Source of the DNA: Neoalteromonas flava | GTDB lineage: Bacteria > Pseudomonadota > Gammaproteobacteria > Enterobacterales > Alteromonadaceae | Assembly: GCF_002807685.1 (NCBI RefSeq) | Contig: NZ_PEAX01000006.1 | Span: 62,001 to 126,000 of the forward strand | DNA length: 64,000 nucleotides | Direction of reading: 5' to 3' | Shown here: in pieces, positions 57,109 to 64,000 of the stretch | Position numbering within the stretch: position 1 is the first letter of the stretch | How the letters are laid out: every line of letters begins with the position of its first letter | Program-made: the position numbers and the translations under genes | Notes under the pieces: generated by a model | Told to the model about the DNA's origin: nothing | Database searches by the model: none | Seen by the model: the letters and a program-made list of their open reading frames with translations, nothing else

Positions 57109-58671
57109 TCAATCTAAACAGGGATGCTTTGCCTGAATGGCGGTAATGGCGTCAAGATTTGCCATTAAAATATTCACTAGTTTAGGATCAAAATGCTTAC
57201 CACTCTGTTCCTGAATATGCTCGACAACACGCTCTAACGGCCAAGCGTCTTTATGTGGGCGTTTGTTATAAAGTGCATCAAACACATCAGCCAGCGCTGT
57301 GATGCGAGCTTCGATAGCAATACTTTCGCCCTTTAAACCTTTCGGATAACCGCGCCCATCCCAGCGTTCATGATGTTGGTGAGCTAACACAGCCGCCAAT
57401 TGGATCACCGGGCGTTCAGAATCCTTCAAAATATCAAAACCAAATTGCGTATGGCGTTTTATTTGCTCGCGCTCGTCCTCACTGAGTTCTTCTGGCTTCT
57501 GAATGATTGCATGCGGTACTTTAGTGCTACCGATATCATGTAAAGGAACAGCCATACTAAAACGATCCACATGAGCCTCATCAAACCCCAGTTCTCGAGC
57601 CATTAATTCACACATCAAGCGCATGCGCTGTAACTGCTCACCCGAAACGGTTTCGTGCTCCATCGCTACGCCCAAACGCTCTATGACTTCCTGCTGTGTA
57701 TCTTCGATATCACGCGTGGCAAGCACGTTTTCAAAGGCGTATTGCACATTCTGCGCGAACACATCAACTAACAATTTATCGTTTTGACTGAGTTTGCGTG
57801 GCAAACCAGATAAATACAACAATGAACCCCGCTTCGATTTACTGTGACAAAACGCAACTAAATGGTCATCGCCGTATACGATATCCTCTTGCTCAAGTGC
57901 CTGCTGACAAGTCGTTAGTTGCTGACCATTGACAACCTCGGTCAACGGCTTCCCCTCATAATTAGCGTATTCTCCATTACCAACAAAGATAAATAACTCG
58001 TCTGAGTTAGACTGATAGAACGGTTTTGGCGTGGCTACTGCGCTGGTAATATAGGCAGCATCTTTGGAGCATCCCAGGATCGACGCTAACTGTTGCACGA
58101 GCCCTTGAATAAAGGTTTCAAGCGAGCGTGCACAATACAAATCTGAAGAAGCTTCAACAATTTTCTGCAGGCCAGCGCGATTTTCTTCGATGACGATAAT
58201 ATCGTTGTAAGAACGCAACGCTGATATAACTACGGTAAATAGCTTCTGTGCAGTTAGTTCTGTTTTTGATTTGTAGTCGTTAATGTCGTAGTTGATGATG
58301 ACATCTTTTTCAGGCGCTTGACCGGGTTGGCCGGTGCGCAAAATAATGCGGCAAAAATGATTGTGTAACTCATCGCGAATATACTCGGCGACTTTAAGGC
58401 CAGAGTCATCCTCTTCCATTACAACGTCGAGCAGCACCACAGCAATGTCGTGTTGCTCTTGGAAAATTTGTTTTGCCTCTGCGCCTGAATAAGCACTGAC
58501 AAACTCTAATGTTTTGCCATTAAAAACAAAGTCACTCAGGGCTAATTTAGTAACTGCATGAACTTCAGGTTCATCATCAACGATTAAAATTTTCCAGCGG
58601 TCGACTGAGACCTCAACGGGACCGCTTGGAATCTCGTCTGGTTCATCAACAAATAACAGTTCATCATTCAT
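57109..58671 (-). CDS. Response regulator REC-DUF3369-HD-GYP
   Basis: 520-residue cytoplasmic regulator expected to hydrolyse cyclic-di-GMP. Receiver (about 25-155) with ILIVDDEPEVHAV, phospho-Asp in VVLLDVVMEEDDSGL and Lys in DYKSKTEL; DUF3369 domain (about 165-320); HD-GYP domain (about 330-515). HD-GYP residues are complete: VPLHDIGSTKVP, the H of RHTQFGFDIL, LAHQHHERWDGRGYP, GLKGESIAIEARITALADVF. AAAGG precedes the ATG by 8 nt. It sits 21 bp after prmC within the hemA-kdsA cluster, in place of sirB1. No cognate kinase is adjacent; the hybrid kinase at 25.5 kb is one candidate only by theme. Confidence 0.94.
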   Translation of the reverse strand: MNDELLFVDEPDEIPSGPVEVSVDRWKILIVDDEPEVHAVTKLALSDFVFNGKTLEFVSAYSGAEAKQIFQEQHDIAVVLLDVVMEEDDSGLKVAEYIRDELHNHFCRIILRTGQPGQAPEKDVIINYDINDYKSKTELTAQKLFTVVISALRSYNDIIVIEENRAGLQKIVEASSDLYCARSLETFIQGLVQQLASILGCSKDAAYITSAVATPKPFYQSNSDELFIFVGNGEYANYEGKPLTEVVNGQQLTTCQQALEQEDIVYGDDHLVAFCHSKSKRGSLLYLSGLPRKLSQNDKLLVDVFAQNVQYAFENVLATRDIEDTQQEVIERLGVAMEHETVSGEQLQRMRLMCELMARELGFDEAHVDRFSMAVPLHDIGSTKVPHAIIQKPEELSEDEREQIKRHTQFGFDILKDSERPVIQLAAVLAHQHHERWDGRGYPKGLKGESIAIEARITALADVFDALYNKRPHKDAWPLERVVEHIQEQSGKHFDPKLVNILMANLDAITAIQAKHPCLD

Positions 58672-58692
58672 GCTTGTTGCCTTTACTTATTA

Positions 58693-59538
58693 TTATTGCG
58701 GCGAAAACCAGGAACCTATCGTAACCCGCGGTAATTGCTGTAGATCACATACCGTCTCGATGGACTGAAAACCAGCGTCCTGCAGATACGCTTGTACTCT
58801 AGGGCCCTGCTGATATCCATGTTCTACCATTAACCACCCGTCATTAGCAAGAAACTCAGGTGCTTGACGCACAATTTGCGCCAAATCTGCATATCCGTTG
58901 TCGTTCGCGGTAAGTGCACTGTGAGGCTCAAAACGTACGTCACCAAGGGCCAAATAGGGACTATCAGGCTCAACATAAGGCGGATTCGAAACAATTAAAT
59001 CAAAGCGCTGTGCGTGCAGTGCACTGAACCAATCACTGCAGCTGAATGTTGCGTTCGTAATACTTAGTTGCGCACAGTTAAATTGCGCAAGGGATACCGC
59101 CTCAGGTGATTTATCTACACCGACAACACGCCAACTGGGCCGTTCTTTGGCCAAAGCTAGCGCAATGGCGCCGGTGCCGGTACCCAGGTCACAGATTACT
59201 GCATCGTCGCGAGAAACATATTGCAATGCAGTTTCAACTAACACTTCAGTTTCTGGGCGCGGGATCAACGTGGCTGGTGAGACCTTAAGCTCAAAATCCC
59301 AGAATGCCCGCAGCCCCGTGATGTAAGCAATTGGCTCCCCCTGCAAACGTCGCTCAATAGAGCTCGCTAGCTGGCGTTGCTGTGCTTCAGTGAGCTGCTG
59401 TTCTGGGTAGGTAAATAAATACCGGTCATCACATTTTAGAACGGCTTTGAGCAAAACTCTGGCATCTAGTGGCGCCGAATCTATGCCGTTAGATGCCAAA
59501 CGCTGACGGCTCTCACGTAGAGCGAGATCCAAACGCAT
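58693..59538 (-). CDS. prmC: Release factor glutamine methyltransferase PrmC
   Basis: N5-methylates the Gln of the GGQ motif in release factors RF1 and RF2. 281 residues (277 in E. coli). Helical N-domain (about 1-75), then SAM-binding VICDLGTGTGAIALALAKER, GVDKSPEAVSLAQFNC and the substrate motif LIVSNPPYVEPDSPYL. ATG 59538 is 5 bp after the stop of its substrate gene prfA, a conserved pairing. Confidence 0.97.
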   Translation of the reverse strand: MRLDLALRESRQRLASNGIDSAPLDARVLLKAVLKCDDRYLFTYPEQQLTEAQQRQLASSIERRLQGEPIAYITGLRAFWDFELKVSPATLIPRPETEVLVETALQYVSRDDAVICDLGTGTGAIALALAKERPSWRVVGVDKSPEAVSLAQFNCAQLSITNATFSCSDWFSALHAQRFDLIVSNPPYVEPDSPYLALGDVRFEPHSALTANDNGYADLAQIVRQAPEFLANDGWLMVEHGYQQGPRVQAYLQDAGFQSIETVCDLQQLPRVTIGSWFSPQ

Positions 59539-59543
59539 GAAAA

Positions 59544-60629
59544 TTAGTCCTCCGCGAGTGCAGCAAGTAGATCCGCTTGATGCTCCTGACGAATCGGCTC
59601 TAACAACGCATTCAAATCACCTTCAATAACATCATCTAATTTGTAAAGCGTTAGGTTAATTCGATGATCCGTCACGCGACCTTGCGGAAAATTATAGGTC
59701 CGGATGCGCTCTGAACGGTCACCACTCCCGACCAAACTTTTGCGTGTAGAGGCTTCTTCAGCTGCGCGTTTGTCCTGTTCAATCTGATTTAATCGCGCAT
59801 TTAATACTGACATCGCCTTGGCGCGGTTTTTATGCTGTGAACGCTCATCTTGACACTCCACAACCACACCGGTTGGTATATGCGTTATGCGAATGGCAGA
59901 GTCAGTTTTGTTCACGTGCTGACCACCCGCTCCTGACGCTCTAAAAGTGTCTATTCGTAAGTCTGCTGGATTGATCTCAATCGCTTCTGATTCTGGCACT
60001 TCTGGCAGCACAGCCACGGTGCAGGCTGAGGTATGAATGCGGCCCTGCGACTCAGTTTCAGGGACACGCTGCACCCGGTGACCGCCGGATTCAAATTTTA
60101 GGATGCCGTAAACGCCATCTCCGGACACGTTGGCGATAACCTCTTTAAACCCACCGTGCTCGCCCTCATTAGCGCTGACAACTTCAATACGCCATCCCTT
60201 GGTCTCAGCATAGCGGCTATACATACGAAATAAATCACCCGCAAAAATAGCCGCCTCATCGCCCCCCGCTCCGGCACGGATCTCAATAAAGCAGTTATGA
60301 TCATCGTTTGGGTCACGCGGTAATAGCAAAATTTGTAAGTCTTGCTCAAGCGCCTCAATTTGCTCTTTAGCAGCCTTGTATTCTTCTTGTGCCATCTCCC
60401 GCATTTCAGCGTCATCTTCATTCATCATTTCGGTCGCTGATTGCAAGTCTTCTTGTGCTTGCTGGTACTGATTAAACGCCTTAACGACCCCTTCTAATTG
60501 CGAAAATTCTTTTGACAATGCGCGAAAGCGTTCTTGATCCGAGATCACCTCTGGAGCACTTAATAATGCTTGTACCTCTTCAAAGCGTTCGACCAATGAG
60601 GTTAATTTCGCTACCACAGATTCTTTCAT
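59544..60629 (-). CDS. prfA: Peptide chain release factor RF1
   Basis: Recognises UAA and UAG stop codons. 361 residues (360 in E. coli). N-terminal helical domain, codon-recognition region, and [20 protein letters not shown]-type catalytic loop (GGQ at about 234-236, Gln being the PrmC target), then [16 protein letters not shown] and the C-terminal [17 protein letters not shown]. The PxT anticodon-like tripeptide is seen in [20 protein letters not shown]-type context (RVPETE...). 9 bp after hemA. Confidence 0.97.
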   Translation of the reverse strand: MKESVVAKLTSLVERFEEVQALLSAPEVISDQERFRALSKEFSQLEGVVKAFNQYQQAQEDLQSATEMMNEDDAEMREMAQEEYKAAKEQIEALEQDLQILLLPRDPNDDHNCFIEIRAGAGGDEAAIFAGDLFRMYSRYAETKGWRIEVVSANEGEHGGFKEVIANVSGDGVYGILKFESGGHRVQRVPETESQGRIHTSACTVAVLPEVPESEAIEINPADLRIDTFRASGAGGQHVNKTDSAIRITHIPTGVVVECQDERSQHKNRAKAMSVLNARLNQIEQDKRAAEEASTRKSLVGSGDRSERIRTYNFPQGRVTDHRINLTLYKLDDVIEGDLNALLEPIRQEHQADLLAALAED

Positions 60630-60638
60630 GTGACTCTC

Positions 60639-61925
60639 TTAGTTCTTCTCGTTGTGCGGTGGTGTCTCAAGCTCAAAGGCATCTGACAACGTCCGTTTTA
60701 GTTCTTCATCGTTGCGTTCAATGGCAACATTTAGCGCTTTGGTTGGCGCATGCATCAGGTAATTACTTAATTTATGTGTCAGCTCTTGAAGCAATTGATC
60801 AGCATCTTTGCCTTCAATCAATTGCTGGCGAGCATTACTCAGTATGGCATCCGCCTGCTCTTTACTGCGTTGCCGATAAGTGCGGACTAAATCAATAGAG
60901 TCGCGACTTTTCAACCACGCCTCATAAGCTCTCGATTGCTCCAGTATCAGTGTTTCAGCCGCTTCAGCTGCATTTTGCCGAGTGGCAATATTTTCCTCAA
61001 CTATGTGCTGCAGATCATCCACAGTATATAAAAATGCGTTGTCCAGTTCCGCAACTTCGACCTCAACATCACGAGGGACAGCAAGGTCGACGATAAACAT
61101 AGGCCGGTTTTTACGCGCTTTCAGTGCATGTTCTACCATGCCTTTACCGATCAGTGGCAGTTGACTCGCTGTACTGGTAATTACAATATCGGCTTGGGCC
61201 AAATGGGTCGGAAGTTGTGCCAGCGTCAATGCTTCTGCGCTTAGCTGCTGGGCGAGTGATTCAGCACGTGCTAACGTGCGATTCGCGACCATGATTTTCG
61301 CTACACCTTGCTCGTTTAAATGCTGCGCAACTAATTCTATAGTCTCACCAGCCCCCACTAACAGCACGGTCTGTTTATCTAATTTGGCGAAAATATGTTT
61401 AGCTAATTGCACAGCCGCATAGGCAACAGAAACAGCATTGTTACCTATCTCAGTTTCTGTTCTAACCCGCTTAGCGACTGAAAACGTGTATTGAAATAAC
61501 CGCTCAAGCCCATTGCCTACTGCGCCCGTATGTTTGGCGTCATTAAAGGCCTGTTTCACTTGCCCCAAAATTTGCGGTTCACCCAACACTAACGAATCCA
61601 GACCACTGGCCACGCGCATCATATGTTGAACCGCATTGTCGCCAAAGTAGGTGTAGCAATGGCGCTCAATTGCAGCATCATTGAGTGCGTGAAACTCGGC
61701 TAACCAGTGCCGTAACGCCGTTGCTCCCGCTTCAGAATCTTCGTTCTCGGCAAACGCGTATATTTCGGTGCGATTGCAGGTGGAAACAATCACAGCTTCC
61801 TTCGCTTGACGTTTTTCCTTCAAAGACAATAACGCTTCGACGAGACTATCGGCATTAAACGCAACTTTCTCGCGCAACGCGACAGGTGCTGTTTTGTGAT
61901 TGATTCCGAGTGCAATTAAGGTCAT
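60639..61925 (-). CDS. hemA: Glutamyl-tRNA reductase
   Basis: Reduces glutamyl-tRNA to glutamate-1-semialdehyde, the first step of C5 tetrapyrrole synthesis. 428 residues (418 in E. coli). Catalytic domain with the active-site Cys in VIVSTCNRTEIYAF, then ASGLDSLVLGEPQILGQVK, NADPH domain (VLLVGAGETIELVAQHLNEQ), IVDLAVPRDVEVEV and the helical dimerisation domain. The N-terminal MTLIALGINHKTAPV is the region that in Salmonella controls turnover with haem; whether that applies here is unknown. First gene of the cluster; a TACAAT -10 box lies 30 bp upstream on the minus strand. Divergent from lolB. Confidence 0.97.
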   Translation of the reverse strand: MTLIALGINHKTAPVALREKVAFNADSLVEALLSLKEKRQAKEAVIVSTCNRTEIYAFAENEDSEAGATALRHWLAEFHALNDAAIERHCYTYFGDNAVQHMMRVASGLDSLVLGEPQILGQVKQAFNDAKHTGAVGNGLERLFQYTFSVAKRVRTETEIGNNAVSVAYAAVQLAKHIFAKLDKQTVLLVGAGETIELVAQHLNEQGVAKIMVANRTLARAESLAQQLSAEALTLAQLPTHLAQADIVITSTASQLPLIGKGMVEHALKARKNRPMFIVDLAVPRDVEVEVAELDNAFLYTVDDLQHIVEENIATRQNAAEAAETLILEQSRAYEAWLKSRDSIDLVRTYRQRSKEQADAILSNARQQLIEGKDADQLLQELTHKLSNYLMHAPTKALNVAIERNDEELKRTLSDAFELETPPHNEKN

Positions 61926-62111
61926 TGAGTACTGATGTGACTGAAAGCCCCGGCATTGTACGAAAAACCCCTATTGAATGAAAGTACTGAGCCGCGGAAT
62001 TAAGCAGAATAACTTACCATTTGAAGCAACGAGTGAGCGCGATAAGAGCAACTAAGACAAGCGCAATCATCGAGCAGCTCCATTGTTATTTCCCAACACC
62101 CTTACAATGCT

Positions 62112-62119
62112 GATATATT
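62112..62119 (+). promoter_or_regulatory. Candidate extended -10 promoter element for lolB-ispE-prs
   Basis: TGaTATATT, an extended -10 element, 44 bp before the lolB ATG with no strong -35 box. The 238-bp lolB-hemA gap (61926-62163) holds no gene; it carries this element and, for hemA, a TACAAT on the other strand (revcomp at 61955-61960). Confidence 0.4.
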
Positions 62120-62163
62120 GTATTCCTAAACCGATTCACAAGCGCTAGGATGCCCAGTTTTAT

Positions 62164-62757
62164 ATGCGTCGACTGATAGTTATTGCCGTTTTTGCGCTGT
62201 TTACGTTGAGCGCTTGTAAAACGCCGCCCCGTTTACCCGATTTAATAAATATCACAGCAAATGATCAGCGTCTGATCGCAATGACCCATTGGAATTTGAG
62301 TGGCCGTCTTGCCTTTAAGAGTGAGCAGGAATCGTTTTCAGCGTACCTACGCTGGCAACAGCGCGGCGATGATTATAACCTTGTGCTTAGCAACTTGGTT
62401 GGCGTAACCCTACTCTCACTCTCCGTTAATGAGGGCATTGTTACACTAGAGGCGGATGGTGAAATCTATCAGCATAATGATGCCGAGACCTTGATTTACG
62501 AGGTAAGTGGTTGGCCGATCCCGGTCGCCGACATGCAATTTTGGGTGAAGGGTATCGCGCGGCAAAACGACATAGTAAGACGCAACCAGCAAGGTTTAAT
62601 TGAACAGTTGCAAGTGCTAGATAATTCCCCGCAATGGCAAGTCGATTACACCCAATACACGCAATCGCAAGAAACGGTTCTACCACAATTATTGACCATC
62701 CGGCAGCAGCAAAACTTGTCACTTAAGTTAAAAGTCAATCAATGGGAGATCCTATGA
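62164..62757 (+). CDS. lolB: Outer-membrane lipoprotein insertion protein LolB
   Basis: Receives lipoproteins from LolA and inserts them in the outer membrane. 197 residues (207 in E. coli). Lipoprotein signal MRRLIVIAVFALFTLSAC with lipobox LSAC, next residue Lys. The beta-barrel half-fold has WNLSGRLAFKSEQESFSAYL, LVLSNLVGVTLLSLSV and EVSGWPIPVADMQFWVKG, all diagnostic. It is followed by ispE with an overlap of 4 bp (ATGA). Confidence 0.95.
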   Translation: MRRLIVIAVFALFTLSACKTPPRLPDLINITANDQRLIAMTHWNLSGRLAFKSEQESFSAYLRWQQRGDDYNLVLSNLVGVTLLSLSVNEGIVTLEADGEIYQHNDAETLIYEVSGWPIPVADMQFWVKGIARQNDIVRRNQQGLIEQLQVLDNSPQWQVDYTQYTQSQETVLPQLLTIRQQQNLSLKLKVNQWEIL

Positions 62758-63614
62758 TCTGGTGGTCATCGCCGGCAAAACTTAACCTATTTCTACATAT
62801 AACCGGGCAACGGCCAAATGGCTATCATGAACTACAAAGCGTATTTCAAATGCTTGATTACGGTGACCATCTCGCATTTACAATAACGCCTGAGTCCCCC
62901 GATATTAAACTTGAAACCCCTATTCCTGGCGTAGCAGATGAGGACAATTTAATTATCAAAGCAGCGCGCTTGCTGCAGCAAAGGGCGGGAACCCGGCTCG
63001 GATGTCGTATTCAGCTGCAAAAAGTATTACCCATGGGGGGCGGGATTGGCGGCGGTTCGTCGAATGCTGCGACCACGTTACGCGCGTTAAATAAACTCTG
63101 GAATTGCGGTCTTGATGTGGCAGATCTTGCGGCATTAGGGTTGCAGTTGGGAGCTGATGTTCCGGTTTTTGTGCACGGAAATACCGCCTTTGCCAATGGT
63201 GTCGGCGAAGACTTAACGCCCATGCATATTGAATCGCAATATTATTTAGTGGCACATCCTGGCTGCCATATTTCAACCGCCGAGATATTTGCCGCCCCAG
63301 AACTTCCTCGCAATAGCGCAAAGATACATGCCAGTGACTACGAATTTGCGCAAACCCGCAATGATTGCCAAGAACTCGTAATTAATCGCTATCCCGAAGT
63401 TGCAAATTTATTACAGTGGTTGATAAACTACGCACCGTCGCGAATGACGGGCACAGGTGCCTGCGTATTTGCTGTTTTCAACCACAAAACTGCGGCGGAA
63501 AATGCTCTAAATGCATTACCCTCTCAGTGGCAAGGCTTTGTTGCTAAAGGGGTTGACCAGTCGCCATTACTGGCAGAACTGGAAAAACAGACGATAACTC
63601 GTGTTAGTGAGTAA
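62754..63614 (+). CDS. ispE: 4-diphosphocytidyl-2-C-methyl-D-erythritol kinase
   Basis: GHMP kinase of the MEP isoprenoid pathway. ATG 62754 has GGAG 6 nt upstream and overlaps the lolB TGA; 286 residues (283 in E. coli). SSPAKLNLFLHITGQRPNGY at the start (substrate Lys), phosphate loop VLPMGGGIGGGSSNAAT, catalytic Asp in LQLGADVPVFVHG, and PSRMTGTGACVFAVF near the end. In one transcript with lolB, tRNA-Gln and prs. Confidence 0.97.
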   Translation: MIWWSSPAKLNLFLHITGQRPNGYHELQSVFQMLDYGDHLAFTITPESPDIKLETPIPGVADEDNLIIKAARLLQQRAGTRLGCRIQLQKVLPMGGGIGGGSSNAATTLRALNKLWNCGLDVADLAALGLQLGADVPVFVHGNTAFANGVGEDLTPMHIESQYYLVAHPGCHISTAEIFAAPELPRNSAKIHASDYEFAQTRNDCQELVINRYPEVANLLQWLINYAPSRMTGTGACVFAVFNHKTAAENALNALPSQWQGFVAKGVDQSPLLAELEKQTITRVSE

Positions 63615-63644
63615 TATGAGTAGCGCGTCATTAAGCAAATTTAT

Positions 63645-63720
63645 TGGGGTATAGCCAAGTTGGTAAGGCAGCGGGTTTTGATCCCGCGATTCGTTGGTTC
63701 GAGTCCAGCTACCCCAGCCA
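63645..63720 (+). tRNA. tRNA-Gln (TTG)
   Basis: A 76-nt cloverleaf: acceptor TGGGGTA / TACCCCA, D arm GCC/GGC, anticodon stem GCGGG/CCCGC with loop TTTTGAT (anticodon TTG, reads CAA), T arm GTTGG/CCAGC with loop TTCGAGT, discriminator G and encoded CCA. Only 30 bp after ispE and 31 bp before prs, so probably cut from the shared transcript. Confidence 0.96.
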
Positions 63721-63751
63721 CATCATGAACAAATGCACTGAGGATAGACAC

Positions 63752-64000
63752 GTGCCAGATATGAAGCTATTTACCGGTAATGCCGTACCGGAGCTTGCCC
63801 AGAAAGTTGCCGATAGACTCTACACTAAACTGGGTAACGCCAGTGTCGGTCGTTTTAGCGACGGTGAAATCAGTGTTGAAATTCATGAAAACGTCCGTGG
63901 CTCGGACGTTTTTATTATCCAGTCCACGTGTGCCCCCACCAATGATAACTTGATGGAACTGATAGTGATGATTGACGCTTTGCGTCGGGCATCAGCGGGC
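63752..64000 (+). CDS. prs: Ribose-phosphate pyrophosphokinase (3'-truncated by window edge)
   Basis: Makes PRPP from ribose-5-P and ATP for nucleotide, His and Trp synthesis. The first 83 codons are visible. GTG start at 63752 with GAGGA 7 nt upstream; the frame reads [40 protein letters not shown] and [14 protein letters not shown], matching E. coli Prs (also a short PDMKLF start) almost residue for residue. Placed after tRNA-Gln in the lolB-ispE operon. The catalytic flexible loop and PRPP motif lie beyond the window. Confidence 0.97.
   Translation, partial: MPDMKLFTGNAVPELAQKVADRLYTKLGNASVGRFSDGEISVEIHENVRGSDVFIIQSTCAPTNDNLMELIVMIDALRRASAG

Overview
The window is ordinary chromosomal DNA from a Gram-negative gammaproteobacterium, most likely a marine member of the Alteromonadales (Alteromonadaceae or Idiomarinaceae-like). 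Reasons: SeqA, LolB, SirB2, AstE, RlmM and GcvA are all present; the gene orders thrS-infC-rpmI-rplT, gcvA-DUF423-rlmM, seqA-pgm, arsC-like-dapE and hemA-prfA-prmC-...-sirB2-kdsA with divergent lolB-ispE-(tRNA-Gln)-prs are gammaproteobacterial; and the DUF3080, DUF2897 and EF-G2-type proteins are common in Alteromonas/Shewanella/Vibrio relatives. Base composition looks mid-40s % GC throughout, and no island of foreign composition stands out. I see no insertion sequence, prophage or CRISPR array. Coding density is high and two tRNA genes are present.

Layout. 1-2.1 kb: the 3' part of a penicillin-acylase-family gene and a converging small membrane-anchored protein of unknown function. 2.2-11 kb (minus): the translation block thrS-infC-rpmI-rplT followed by pheS-pheT-ihfA, split between rplT and pheS by a gene for a secreted HExxH metallopeptidase-like protein. 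infC keeps its AUU start codon. 11.1-20.3 kb: accessory genes (fructosamine-kinase family, DUF3080 lipoprotein, an S41-like protein lacking its catalytic serine, a class V PLP enzyme, a lipoprotein fusing a DNase-I-like phosphodiesterase to an HAD acid phosphatase, and a DUF885 peptidase-like protein). 20.6-25.4 kb: housekeeping (RbgA/YlqF-like GTPase, FAD oxidoreductase, ferredoxin, RlmE, a SpoU methyltransferase, tRNA-Val).

25.5-32.1 kb is a signalling locus: a hybrid sensor kinase with two receiver domains and an Hpt domain, overlapping a REC-GGDEF-EAL protein, with a REC-GGDEF protein converging on it. 32.2-36.6 kb: a patatin-like lipase, then a tight operon ACT protein - EIIA-like protein lacking both phospho-histidines - ArsC-like - dapE - M15 peptidase - DUF2897. 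36.6-45.8 kb (minus): yghU, the astE-HIT-ybjQ cluster, a degenerate-GGDEF/EAL protein, glgP, and seqA-pgm. 46-50 kb (plus): MoxR-DUF58-transglutaminase (TgpA) operon. 50-55.3 kb (minus): a second-type elongation factor G, rlmM, DUF423, an alpha/beta hydrolase, gcvA. 55.5-61.9 kb: a small secreted unknown protein, then hemA-prfA-prmC-REC/HD-GYP-sirB2-kdsA. 62.1 kb to the end (plus): lolB-ispE-tRNA-Gln-prs, with prs cut by the window edge.

Two themes connect the window. One is translation: two aminoacyl-tRNA synthetases, IF3, L20, L35, EF-G2, RF1 and its methylase PrmC, RlmE, RlmM, a ribosome-assembly GTPase and two tRNAs. The other is cyclic-di-GMP signalling: four synthesis/degradation proteins plus a phosphorelay kinase in about 33 kb. 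I found no clearly new defence or mobile system. The most unusual items are the EEP-HAD fusion lipoprotein, the serine-less S41 homologue, the histidine-less EIIA homologue in a dapE operon, the HD-GYP gene sitting where sirB1 usually lies, and two or three unannotated-size small proteins.
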